Below the pieces are notes generated by a model, which did no database searches, was not told the DNA's origin, and saw only the letters and a list, made by a program, of their open reading frames with translations. Positions 16,882 to 24,939 of a stretch of 64,000 nucleotides of DNA are shown in pieces; position 1 is the first letter of the stretch, and each line of letters opens with the position of its first letter. Location: the NCBI RefSeq assembly GCF_041435115.1, contig NZ_CP108046.1:8432001-8496000 (forward strand), given 5' to 3'. Source of the stretch: Streptomyces sp. NBC_00289. GTDB taxonomy: Bacteria > Actinomycetota > Actinomycetes > Streptomycetales > Streptomycetaceae. The translations under genes were made by a program, and so were the position numbers.

Positions 16882-18281
16882 CGCGCACCCCCGTCGACTC
16901 GTGCCATGTCCTGCTCCGGTGCGGCGCCCCGCCGCACGATCCGTACCGCCAGCGCGTGCTTGCACGGCCCGCGCCCGCCCCGGTACTTCGCCCACCAGAG
17001 GCAGCTGCAACTGAGCACCCCCGCCTCGTCCCGGACCCGGTGCGCATGACCGTCCTCGGCCGTCACCGTCGCGAGTGTGCCCTCCAGGGCTACCGCGCCC
17101 GCGGCCACCAGTGCCCGGGCCGAGCGCAGCCGTGGGTTGTGACGCTCCACCCGCTCGGCGTCGTAGGGGAGTTCGCGGTGGAAGTAGGCCGCCTCCGCCG
17201 TGTCGTACCCGACGCGGCCCGAGGTGCCCAGGCGGACGAGGGCCGCCCTGACGCGCTCGGGTTCCAGGCCCGAGGCCGCGGCGAGGTCCGCCGTGTCGAT
17301 GCGGGGCTCCCAGGCGAGCAGCACCGAGATCAGCTCGGCGTCCGCGGCGGCCTCGTCGGTGGCGAGCGCGTCGAGGACCCCGCCCTCGCCGGAGAACCCG
17401 CGGGAGGCGTCGGGGGACAGGGTCAGGGTGAGCCGCATCCCGGGCAGGACGACCTCCCAGGCACTGGCCGCGGCGGCCGCCGAAGCGACCGGGGGGCCGT
17501 AGACCCGCAGAGCCGTCGCGTGGCGCAGCACCCGCTGCAGCGCGATCAGCCGGTCGGGTCCGGGCAGGCAGACCGCGCCGGGTACGGGCCGGGTGGTCGG
17601 ACGCAGCGAGCGGCCCGCGGGCACCACCCAGCGCGGGCCCACCGAGGCGGCCCGCGTCCCGCCGCGCGGCAGCGCACGCAGGAACCGCACGGCCTCGGCG
17701 GCCGGCAGCTCGGCCCGCAGGTCGAAGCCGGCCGCGATCACCTGGGCCTCGGCGAAGCCCCGCAGCCACCGGTCCGGGAGGGGCACCTTCTTCTCCACGA
17801 CCGGGCCGTCCATCGTGGTGACGGCCAACTCCTCCGGGCCGACCCGCAGGTGGAGCGGGTCTGTCGTACCGACCCGGGAGAGTGCCTCACGAAGCGGGTT
17901 GTTGACGTCGACATTCGTCGTCCCGTGGCCCACCTCGCCGCCGTCGAGGCCCGCCTCCAGCACGTCCAGGCGTGCGTACACCCCGCCGCAGCCGGAGAAG
18001 GACTCGAAGCGCAGTCGGTCGCCGTTGCCCGTGACCACGGGGTCGAGGGAGGCGGGCAGTTGCCGCTGGTAGTAGCGCGCCGCCGCCACGTCGGCCACCG
18101 CCAGCAGTCCGGCCGCGGCCACCTGAGGAGACGTCAGAAAGCCGGTGAAGAACCGGGGATGGTCCTGGACACCCGAAGGCGTCGCACCCCGGGAGGTCTC
18201 GAGCCCCAGGAGCTGTCCACCTGCGGCGGACTCCAGCACGGAGGGTTGGCGATAGGCCACGGCCTGCAAAGATCGCGTCAT
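16878..18281 (-). CDS. SWIM zinc-finger family protein
   Basis: A 467-residue protein with a C-terminal SWIM zinc finger, CxCx12CxH (SCSCLWWAKYRGGRGPCKH) at about residues 430-447. SWIM fingers bind DNA or proteins. The upstream 400 residues are a conserved streptomycete domain without assigned function, including HPRFFTGFLTSPQVAAAGLL near the N-terminus. It is the first gene of a two-gene operon with the DUF6493 protein (ATGA overlap). No ATPase or VWA gene, often seen with other SWIM clusters, is adjacent here. Confidence 0.85.
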   Translation of the reverse strand: MTRSLQAVAYRQPSVLESAAGGQLLGLETSRGATPSGVQDHPRFFTGFLTSPQVAAAGLLAVADVAAARYYQRQLPASLDPVVTGNGDRLRFESFSGCGGVYARLDVLEAGLDGGEVGHGTTNVDVNNPLREALSRVGTTDPLHLRVGPEELAVTTMDGPVVEKKVPLPDRWLRGFAEAQVIAAGFDLRAELPAAEAVRFLRALPRGGTRAASVGPRWVVPAGRSLRPTTRPVPGAVCLPGPDRLIALQRVLRHATALRVYGPPVASAAAAASAWEVVLPGMRLTLTLSPDASRGFSGEGGVLDALATDEAAADAELISVLLAWEPRIDTADLAAASGLEPERVRAALVRLGTSGRVGYDTAEAAYFHRELPYDAERVERHNPRLRSARALVAAGAVALEGTLATVTAEDGHAHRVRDEAGVLSCSCLWWAKYRGGRGPCKHALAVRIVRRGAAPEQDMARVDGGAR

Positions 18282-18498
18282 GGAAAAACCGTAGAGGCGA
18301 CCACTGACAACCGGCCCCGACCTGCGAAAAGGCCCCGCTCGGCGACGTGTTGCGGGCCTCCTCGGTCTGCCCGCCTCGACGGGGCCGACCGGCCGAGGAG
18401 AGGCGGCCCGTCAGCGGCCGAGGGACACGGGTGTCACCGCGCACCGGGAGATGACGCCGGTGCGCGGCACACCGTCGAGCGTACGGGAGTTGCGGGTG

Positions 18499-20085
18499 TT
18501 ACTGGCCGACCTTGCCCGGCTGGAGCACCTGGGTGAACAGCACCGTGCCGTCCTGCTCGCGCAGCCGCACCGTCAGCTCCCCGCTGTCGCCGTCGATGTC
18601 GACCTCGCCGAAGAACTGGTAGCCGCCGGCGGGCGAGACGTTCGACGCGGTCGGCGCCTTCACGAACACCCGCTCCGGACCGAAGGTCCTGTCGAGGGCG
18701 CTCGCCGGAAAGGCGCCCGCGTTGAGCGGACCCGAGACGAACTCCCAGAACGGCTCGAAGTCCGTGAACGCGGCCCGCGACGGCTGGTAGTGCTGCGCAG
18801 ACGTGTGGTGCACGTCGGCCGTCAGCCACACCGTGCCGGTGATCCGCCGGTGCTTGACGAACCGCAGCAACTCGGCGATCTGCAGCTCACGCCCCAGTGG
18901 CGCGCCAGGGTCGCCCTGCGCAACCGCCTCGATGTTCGGCCTGCCCTCGGTGGTGTCGGGCACGACAAGGCCGATCGGCATGTCGGCGGCGATCACCTTC
19001 CACACCGCACGCGAACGTGACAGCTCCCGCTTGAGCCATTCGAGCTGCTCGCGGCCGAGGATCCCCTGCGGGTCGACGGTCTGGTCGTCGGGCGAGTTGG
19101 CGTTGCGGTACGTCCGCATGTCCAGCACGAACACGTCGAGCAGCGGCCCCTGGCGCAGTACCCGGTGGACCCGGCCCTCCCGAGCGCCCGGCCGCAGCGT
19201 GGAGATCGGGAAGTACTCGCCGAAGGCGCGCCGGGCCCGTCCGGCCAGCACGTCCACGCTCTTCTGCGTGTAACGGGTGTCCGTGTCCGCGATCACCTCG
19301 CCCGGGTACCAGTTGTTCCGCACCTCGTGGTCGTCCCACTGGATGACGGAGGGCACCTGGGCGTTGAACCGCCGAAGGTTCTCGTCGAGCAGGTTGTAGC
19401 GGAAGTTGCCGCGGAACTCGGCCAGGGTCTCGGCGACCTTGGACTTCTCCTCCGTGGTGATGTTCCGCCAGGTACTGCCGTCGGGCAGCGCCTGGGTCGC
19501 GGTGATCGGGCCGTCGGCGTAGATGTTGTCGCCGCTGCACAGGAAGAAGTCGGGGTCGAGACGGCCCATGGCCTCGTAGATGCGGTAGCCGCCGAGGTCG
19601 GGGTTGATGCCCCAGCCCTGACCGGCCAGGTCGCCGGACCACAGGAACCGCACACCGCCGCGCCTGCGCGACGACACCGTGCGGAAGGTGCCGGTGACCG
19701 GCTCGCCGGTACGGCGCGGGTCGTCCGGGTCGGCCAGCAGGACGCGGTAGTGGATCTGTTCGCCCACCGGCAGGCCGCGCAGCCGGGTCGTTCCGGTGAA
19801 GTCGGTGTCCGCGCCGAGCAGTGGACCGTGCCACCTGCGCGGGTTGCGGAACGACTCGGTCGCCGAGGTCTCCACCAGCATGCGGGCCGGCCGGTCCGAG
19901 CGCACCCACACCAGTCCGGAGTCGGAGGTCACGTCACCGGCCTGCACACCCCAACCCGCTCCGGGGCGCCCGGAAAGGGCGAAGGCGGGCGCCGCGCCGG
20001 CCGCGGCGGGCAGGGTGAGGGCCGCCGACGCGGCCAGGGAGCCGCGCAGGACGCTGCGGCGGCCGGGGAACGGACGGTGGGACAT
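18499..20085 (-). CDS. PhoD-type alkaline phosphatase/phosphodiesterase, Tat-exported
   Basis: A 528-residue secreted phosphatase. The N-terminus has a twin-arginine signal (GRRSVLRGSLAASAALTLP), expected for a metalloenzyme folded before export. An N-terminal Fn3-like PhoD_N domain (about 45-150) is followed by the metallophosphatase core with SGDNIYADG (~185), QWDDHEVRNNW (~246) and LTADVHHTSA. PhoD enzymes use Ca/Fe to release phosphate from esters. Start ATG at 20085 gives the signal peptide. A PHO-box match lies 66-87 bp upstream (separate entry), which supports phosphate-starvation control by PhoP. Confidence 0.92.
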   Translation of the reverse strand: MSHRPFPGRRSVLRGSLAASAALTLPAAAGAAPAFALSGRPGAGWGVQAGDVTSDSGLVWVRSDRPARMLVETSATESFRNPRRWHGPLLGADTDFTGTTRLRGLPVGEQIHYRVLLADPDDPRRTGEPVTGTFRTVSSRRRGGVRFLWSGDLAGQGWGINPDLGGYRIYEAMGRLDPDFFLCSGDNIYADGPITATQALPDGSTWRNITTEEKSKVAETLAEFRGNFRYNLLDENLRRFNAQVPSVIQWDDHEVRNNWYPGEVIADTDTRYTQKSVDVLAGRARRAFGEYFPISTLRPGAREGRVHRVLRQGPLLDVFVLDMRTYRNANSPDDQTVDPQGILGREQLEWLKRELSRSRAVWKVIAADMPIGLVVPDTTEGRPNIEAVAQGDPGAPLGRELQIAELLRFVKHRRITGTVWLTADVHHTSAQHYQPSRAAFTDFEPFWEFVSGPLNAGAFPASALDRTFGPERVFVKAPTASNVSPAGGYQFFGEVDIDGDSGELTVRLREQDGTVLFTQVLQPGKVGQ

Positions 20086-20150
20086 GGCTGTGCCTCCAGG
20101 GACGGGATCCGGCCGGTGTGCAGTGCCACAACTACTGGTGCGCCGCAGCG

Positions 20151-20172
20151 CACACGGAAACCGCAAGTGAAC
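20151..20172 (-). promoter_or_regulatory. Candidate PHO box (PhoP direct repeats)
   Basis: On the minus strand two adjacent 11-mers read GTTCACTTGCG (20172-20162) and GTTTCCGTGTG (20161-20151). The first fits the published Streptomyces PhoP direct-repeat pattern G(G/T)TCAYYYR(G/C)G at every position; the second is degenerate. They lie upstream of the PhoD-type gene in the orientation expected for activation. Confidence 0.55.
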
Positions 20173-20226
20173 AACTGGCCGCTGGAGGAGGGAACGGCGG
20201 GCGATCAGGTGGGCACCGTAGGCCGT

Positions 20227-21708
20227 TCACCGGGTCAGGGCTTCGGCCATCAGCCGTACGCCGGTACGGATGCGGGCCGGCGACTGGTGTGCGTAGCCGA
20301 GCACCAACCGCACCTGCGAGGACCCTTCGCCCTCGCCACCGGAACCGGAACCGGCATCGGCGCCGCGACACGCGTGCATGTAGTCCGTCAGCGGGCGCAC
20401 CGCCACCCCGGCGGCCGCCACGCGCGCGAGGAAGTGCCGCTCGGGTCCGAACCGCCGCGGCAGCTCGGCGATGACGTGCAGACCCGCTGCGATCCCCGAC
20501 ACCTCGGAGCCGGGGAAGTGCTCCCCCAGGGCCGCGACGAGGGCGTCGCGCCGTTCGCGGTACGCGCGCTGGCAGCGGCGCAGCTGGCGGTCGTAGTCAC
20601 CGCGTTCCAGGAATCGGGCGAACAGCGCCTGGTCGAGGGTGGGATGGCCGAGATCCATGGTGCGTTTGCGTTCCACCACCTCGTCGGCCCAGGACTCCGG
20701 CACCAGCAGCCAGCCGAGCCGGAGCCCCGGTGCCAGGGACTTGCTGACCGAACCCGCGTAGGCCACGTGGTCCGGGTCGAGGCCCTGGAGCGCGCCCACC
20801 GGCGCACGGTCGTAGCGGAAGTCGCCGTCGTAGTCGTCCTCGAAGACGAGCCCGTCCACGGACCGGGCCCAGTCGAGGAGTTCGGCGCGGCGGCGGGCGG
20901 AGTAGGCGATGCCGGTGGGGAACTGGTGGGCCGGCGTGGTCACGACGGCCCGGACGCCGGAGGCCCGCAGGGGGCCGGGAGCGAGCCCTTCGTCGTCCAG
21001 CGGCAGTGGCACGGTGGTGACGCCCGCCGAGGCGTGGAGGGCGGCGTGCTGGGGGCTGCCGGGGTTCTCCACGCCGACGGTGCGCAACCCGCGCGCGCTG
21101 AGGGCGAATCCGAGCAGCGCGGTCGCCTGGGCCACCCCGGAGACGACCACCAGCCGCTCCGGGTCCGCGACCACGCCCCGGCGGCGGGCGAGCAGTTCGG
21201 CCAGGGCGGTGCGCAACCGGGGCAGTCCGCGGGGGTCCGGGTAGCCGAGGTCCCGATGCGGGAGTCCCGCCAGCACCCCGCGCTGCGCGGTGGCCCACGC
21301 CGCCCGGGGGAACAGGGACAGGTCCGGTGTCCCGGGCACGAAGGTGGCACGGATGCCGGGGGAGCGCGGGGCGAGGTCACGCGCGCGTGGGTGGGCGGCC
21401 CGTACGGCACCGCCCACCCAGGTGCCCGCACCCCGGCCGCTGCGCAGGTATCCCTCGGCGGTCAACTGCTCGTAGGCCTCGGTGACCAGCCCGCGGGACA
21501 CCTTGAGATCGGCCGCGAGGTCGCGGCTCGACGGCAGCCGGGTGCCCGGCGCGAGCCTGCCGGAGCGGACCGCGTCCCGCAGCGCCGCCTGCAGTGAGCG
21601 ACCACGCGCGCGTGCCGGTGCCGCGACGGCCGGCAGCAGGAGTTCCCAGGCGGCGGAGCCCGTCGGCCGGTGAGGCGGTCGGTCGGGATTGGTCTCCGAT
21701 GACGTCAT
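20227..21708 (-). CDS. MocR/PdxR-type GntR regulator with aminotransferase domain
   Basis: A 493-residue chimera. Residues about 38-100 are a GntR winged HTH (GTRLPSSRDLAADLKVSRGL; AYEQLTAEGYL); from about residue 115 on is a fold-type I aminotransferase domain with PGTPDLSLFP, VVSGVAQATALLG, FEDDYDGDFRYD and the PLP-Lys segment YAGSVSKSLAPGLRLGW. MocR proteins use PLP or its adducts as effectors, often controlling B6 or amino-acid genes. It is divergent from the EamA transporter at 21756 with only 47 bp between starts, so that transporter is the likely target. Confidence 0.92.
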   Translation of the reverse strand: MTSSETNPDRPPHRPTGSAAWELLLPAVAAPARARGRSLQAALRDAVRSGRLAPGTRLPSSRDLAADLKVSRGLVTEAYEQLTAEGYLRSGRGAGTWVGGAVRAAHPRARDLAPRSPGIRATFVPGTPDLSLFPRAAWATAQRGVLAGLPHRDLGYPDPRGLPRLRTALAELLARRRGVVADPERLVVVSGVAQATALLGFALSARGLRTVGVENPGSPQHAALHASAGVTTVPLPLDDEGLAPGPLRASGVRAVVTTPAHQFPTGIAYSARRRAELLDWARSVDGLVFEDDYDGDFRYDRAPVGALQGLDPDHVAYAGSVSKSLAPGLRLGWLLVPESWADEVVERKRTMDLGHPTLDQALFARFLERGDYDRQLRRCQRAYRERRDALVAALGEHFPGSEVSGIAAGLHVIAELPRRFGPERHFLARVAAAGVAVRPLTDYMHACRGADAGSGSGGEGEGSSQVRLVLGYAHQSPARIRTGVRLMAEALTR

Positions 21709-21755
21709 GGAAGTGGACCTTAAACCGGGCCGCGACGCTCCCTAGCGTCGTCGCC

Positions 21756-22928
21756 ATGAACGCCACCACCACGCGCGGAGCCCTGCTCGCCGCGCTCGCC
21801 TGTGTCCTCGTCGGAGGGTCCTTCACCGCCAACAGCGTGCTCGGCGACTATCCGCCCGCGGGCGGTCAGTTCCTTCGCTACGGCCTGGCCTGTCTGCTGC
21901 TCGTTCCGGCGGCCCGGAAGGGCGCCGCGGCCCGGCTGAGGGCGCTGTCCGCAGCCCAGTGGGTGCGTCTCGGCCTGCTCGCGGCGGTCGGCATGGTCGG
22001 TTTCAACCTGGCCGTCATCGCCGCCGAACGCACCGCCGAGCCCGCGGTCCCCGGTGTCTTCGTCGGATGCGCGCCCGTGGTCGTGGCGGTCATCGTCCCG
22101 CTGCTCGCCGGGCGCCGCCCGCGACGCGTGGTGCTGTACGGGGCCCTGCTGGTCGCGGTGGGAGCCTGCACCGTCCAGGGCTGGGGACGCACCGACGGCG
22201 CGGGCATCGTCTTCTCCGGGTGCGCGCTGGCCGGCGAGGTCGGTTTCGCGGTCCTCGCCGTACCCGTGCTGCGGCCCCTGGGGCCCCGGCTGTTGTCCGC
22301 CGCGGTCTGTGCGGTCGCCGCGGTGGAGGCCGGGGTTCTCGGACTGCTCCTGGACGGCCCGGCGTGGTTGCGGTGGCCCGATCCGGCACAGGCGGCCGCC
22401 TTGCTGTGGCAGGGGGTGGTCGTCACCGCCGTCGGCTTCGTGTGCTGGTACATGGGCATGCAGCGGCTCGACGCGGAGCGCGCCACGCTCTTCTCCGGCC
22501 TCATCCCGGTCTCGGCGGCCTGCACCGCTCCCCTCGTCGGAACGGGCTCCTACGGGGCCGCCCAGGCGGCCGGCAGCGCCCTGGTCGGTGTCGGAGTGGC
22601 CCTGGGATCGGGCGCGTTGTCCCGCCGTCGCTCAGCGGCCGCCCGCGCGGCTTCCGTCGAGGATCACGCGGGCGACCAACGCGGGGTCGTCGTTCATCGG
22701 GCAGTGCCCGCATCCGGGCAGCCGCACGAGCCGGGCCCGGGGGATGATCTGCTTGGCCCGGACGCCCTGGCGGCGCACCAGCAGCAGGTCCTTGGTGCCC
22801 CAGGCCACGGTGACCGGGATCTGGGGGATGTCGTCGGTGAACCGGACACCGATGCCGGCCCGCAGGGTCTCGTCGAAGCCCGTGGCCTGCGCCAGGGCGA
22901 GCGTCTCGGCGACCACGGCCTCGGGTGA
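21756..22928 (+). CDS. EamA/DMT-family transporter with antisense-overlapping tail
   Basis: An inner-membrane protein with about ten hydrophobic segments in two EamA repeats, the DMT exporter layout; substrate unknown, perhaps an amino acid or vitamer given the divergent MocR gene. TAGCGT seven bases before the ATG suggests a leaderless transcript. The transporter proper ends near 22630 (residues ~290, ALSRRRSA). The frame then continues about 98 hydrophilic residues that read antisense through the end of the alpha/beta hydrolase gene. That tail has no family resemblance, so a native stop may have been lost by mutation or frameshift. Confidence 0.85.
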   Translation: MNATTTRGALLAALACVLVGGSFTANSVLGDYPPAGGQFLRYGLACLLLVPAARKGAAARLRALSAAQWVRLGLLAAVGMVGFNLAVIAAERTAEPAVPGVFVGCAPVVVAVIVPLLAGRRPRRVVLYGALLVAVGACTVQGWGRTDGAGIVFSGCALAGEVGFAVLAVPVLRPLGPRLLSAAVCAVAAVEAGVLGLLLDGPAWLRWPDPAQAAALLWQGVVVTAVGFVCWYMGMQRLDAERATLFSGLIPVSAACTAPLVGTGSYGAAQAAGSALVGVGVALGSGALSRRRSAAARAASVEDHAGDQRGVVVHRAVPASGQPHEPGPGDDLLGPDALAAHQQQVLGAPGHGDRDLGDVVGEPDTDAGPQGLVEARGLRQGERLGDHGLG

Positions 22929-23474
22929 ACGGCGGGCCGGACGGGCGTAGATCGTGCTCGTCAGGGCGGTGCGGCCGGCCGCCGAGCGGGACAGACGCTC
23001 GACCAGGGGCAGCGGCAGCCGTCGGGAGATGTGCCGCATGGTGAGCAGGACACCGAAGGCGTAGCGCCGTTCGGCCGGGGACCAGAACCCGGCCGGAGAC
23101 AGGGCGGTGACGGACCGTACGCGCTTCTCACGGGCCAGCTCCAGGGCCAGCAGGCCGCCCAGCGAGTTGCCCGCCACGTGCGGCCGGTCGAGCTCCAGTG
23201 CCTCGCACAGGGCGCTGAACACGGCCGTCGTCGTGGACAGGTCGTAGGCGAGGCCGGCGGGCAGGGCCGGAGACGCGCCGAATCCGGGCAGGTCCACGGC
23301 GATCACGTCGCGTTCGGTCGCGAGGATGTCCACCACCGGGTCCCAGGCCTGCCGGTGGTGACCGATCCCGTGCAGCAGCAACAGCGGTTCGCCGCGGCCC
23401 ACGCGCGCGTAGGAGACGGTCACGGGACGAGGGCCCCCAGGGGTGGGGACCTCGAAGGAGACAGTGGCGGACAT
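22632..23474 (-). CDS. Alpha/beta hydrolase
   Basis: A 280-residue alpha/beta hydrolase. The oxyanion segment LLLHGIGHHRQAWDPVV, the nucleophile elbow AGNSLGGL (Ser near residue 104) and the catalytic His in LPGCGHCPMND near the C-terminus are present; the acid is probably the Asp in WGTKDLLLV. No signal peptide. Substrate unknown. The last 297 bases overlap the transporter frame on the other strand. A CTACC-N4-GGTAG inverted repeat lies 74 bp upstream of the ATG. Confidence 0.9.
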   Translation of the reverse strand: MSATVSFEVPTPGGPRPVTVSYARVGRGEPLLLLHGIGHHRQAWDPVVDILATERDVIAVDLPGFGASPALPAGLAYDLSTTTAVFSALCEALELDRPHVAGNSLGGLLALELAREKRVRSVTALSPAGFWSPAERRYAFGVLLTMRHISRRLPLPLVERLSRSAAGRTALTSTIYARPARRSPEAVVAETLALAQATGFDETLRAGIGVRFTDDIPQIPVTVAWGTKDLLLVRRQGVRAKQIIPRARLVRLPGCGHCPMNDDPALVARVILDGSRAGGR

Positions 23475-23547
23475 GGAAGTGCTCCTTGGCTGGGCTCGCA
23501 GACGGACGCCGGGCGGACAACCGGGGTAGACAGCTTGTCAGCAATTA

Positions 23548-23561
23548 CTACCGACGGGTAG
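23548..23561. promoter_or_regulatory. CTACC-N4-GGTAG inverted repeat, possible TetR-type operator
   Basis: A perfect 5-bp inverted repeat (CTACCGACGGGTAG) in the 342-bp gap between the hydrolase and the sigma-factor gene. The ACCGACGGGT core resembles operators of TetR-family lipid-metabolism regulators in actinobacteria, but no such regulator is encoded nearby. The rest of the gap (23475-23816) shows no gene. Confidence 0.3.
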
Positions 23562-23816
23562 CCCCTCGGGTGGCGCGGGCCGCGTCGCCGTACCGCCCTC
23601 AACGCGCTCTGCGCACCCGGAGGTTGGGCTCCGGGCGCCCCACCTGCTGGAACAGCCGGTTCACCGCGCGCGTGCGGGAACGCGGACTGAATCCGCCGGC
23701 CCGCTCCGCCTCCCGAGAAACCGGGCTCGCCGACCGCCGACGGTGCGCGGGACCCGCTGCCCGGCGGGCGCCGTTTTCACCTGGACACCGCCGGACGCTT
23801 CGGCTGGGATGGTGCC

Positions 23817-24695
23817 GTGACCACCGACACCGACGTCTTCGAAGAGCACCGCCCCGTCCTCCTGGGCGTCGCCTACCGCATGCTCGGGCGCGTCGCCGAC
23901 GCGGAGGACGTGGTCCAGGAGGCCTGGCTGCGCTGGTCGGGCGCGGACCGGACCGAGGTGCGCGAACCGCGCGGCTACCTGGTGCGTGTCACCACCCGCC
24001 TCGCCATCGACCGGCTGCGCCAGGTCAAGGCGCGGGGCGAGGCGTACGTGGGCCCGTGGCTGCCCGAGCCGTACGTGACCGACTTCGCGGACACCGTGCC
24101 GGACACCGCGGAGCGCGCGGTGCTCGCCGACTCCGTCTCCCTGGCCGTCCTCGTCGTCCTGGAGTCGCTGTCGCCGCTGGAACGTGCGGTGTTCGTGCTC
24201 AGGGAGGCCTTCGGCTACCCGTACGCTGAGATCGCCGCGATGCTGGAGCGCGGCGAACCGGCCGTACGACAGCTCGCCGGACGGGCCCGCAAGCACGTCG
24301 AGGAGCGAAGGTCGCGCTACGAGGTCGACCCCGCGCAGCGCCGCGACCTCACCGAGCGGTTCCTGGTCGCGGCCGCGGAAGGGGACATCGAGGGGCTCAT
24401 CGCCCTGCTGGCCCCCGACGTGCGGCTTGTCGGAGACAGCGGGGGCAAGACCAAGGCGCCCCTGCGCGTCCTGGACACGGCCGACAAGGTGGGCCGCTTC
24501 ATGGCCGGCGTCGCCCGCAAGGGCGTCCCCGGCCTGTCCTTCCGCTTCCTGGAGCTCAACGGCGGACCCGCGGTGCTGGCATCGAGGGGGGACAGCCCCG
24601 ACTCCGTGTTCCAACTCGACGTCCTGGACGGCCGCATCCAGTGCGTCTACATCATCCGCAACCCCGACAAGCTGCGGTCGCTCGCCGTCGTCTGA
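23817..24695 (+). CDS. ECF41-type sigma factor (SigJ-like)
   Basis: A 292-residue ECF sigma factor. Sigma2 (about 8-75; YRMLGRVADAEDVVQEAWLR) and sigma4 (about 105-160; LESLSPLERAVFVLREAFGY) are followed by a SnoaL-like C-terminal domain (about 180-290) ending in NPDKL, the hallmark of ECF41. The GGK-type motif in the extension (GDSGGKTKAP) is also recognisable. In this group the extension acts as a fused anti-sigma regulator, replacing a separate anti-sigma factor. The usual carboxymuconolactone decarboxylase-like or oxidoreductase partner gene is not adjacent. GTG start. Confidence 0.92.
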   Translation: MTTDTDVFEEHRPVLLGVAYRMLGRVADAEDVVQEAWLRWSGADRTEVREPRGYLVRVTTRLAIDRLRQVKARGEAYVGPWLPEPYVTDFADTVPDTAERAVLADSVSLAVLVVLESLSPLERAVFVLREAFGYPYAEIAAMLERGEPAVRQLAGRARKHVEERRSRYEVDPAQRRDLTERFLVAAAEGDIEGLIALLAPDVRLVGDSGGKTKAPLRVLDTADKVGRFMAGVARKGVPGLSFRFLELNGGPAVLASRGDSPDSVFQLDVLDGRIQCVYIIRNPDKLRSLAVV

Positions 24696-24714
24696 GGCGC
24701 ACCGCCGTCCGACG

Positions 24715-24740
24715 AAGCCCCCGTTTCGCGACGGGGGCTT
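24715..24740 (+). terminator. Intrinsic terminator after the ECF41 gene
   Basis: A perfect 10-bp stem AAGCCCCCGT/ACGGGGGCTT with a six-base TTCGCG loop, 20 bases past the sigma-factor stop. It lacks a long T tract, as is common in streptomycetes. Confidence 0.8.
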
Positions 24741-24834
24741 TGCCGTGGCGTCACGAACGCGGTGTCGTACGAACGCCCCGTGAACGCTGTGCCGCAAAGC
24801 GCCTGTCGGTTGCCCGAGGGATCGAGGATTGGTC

Positions 24835-24863
24835 TTGACCAAGGGTGGGGGCCGTCCTATGGT
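24835..24863 (+). promoter_or_regulatory. HrdB-type promoter of the GntR gene
   Basis: TTGACC (24835-24840) and TATGGT (24858-24863) with a 17-bp spacer, the best housekeeping-type promoter seen in the window. Transcription would start near 24870, leaving a leader of about 70 bases before the GTG at 24940. Confidence 0.65.
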
Positions 24864-24939
24864 CGCAGAGAAGTGCAACAACCTTTAATAAACAAGGGCG
24901 CTAAAAAGCCGCCGACCACGGCGATCGCGGAGGACTAGG

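Noticed and set aside
16882..17769. Extension of the DUF6493 protein upstream of 16881
   Set aside because: It overlaps the SWIM gene in another frame and has shadow composition; ATGA coupling at 16878-16881 defines the start.
18357..18400. CCTCCTCGG/CCGAGGAG stem as terminator of the PhoD-type gene
   Set aside because: The 27-base loop and short arms make it unconvincing.
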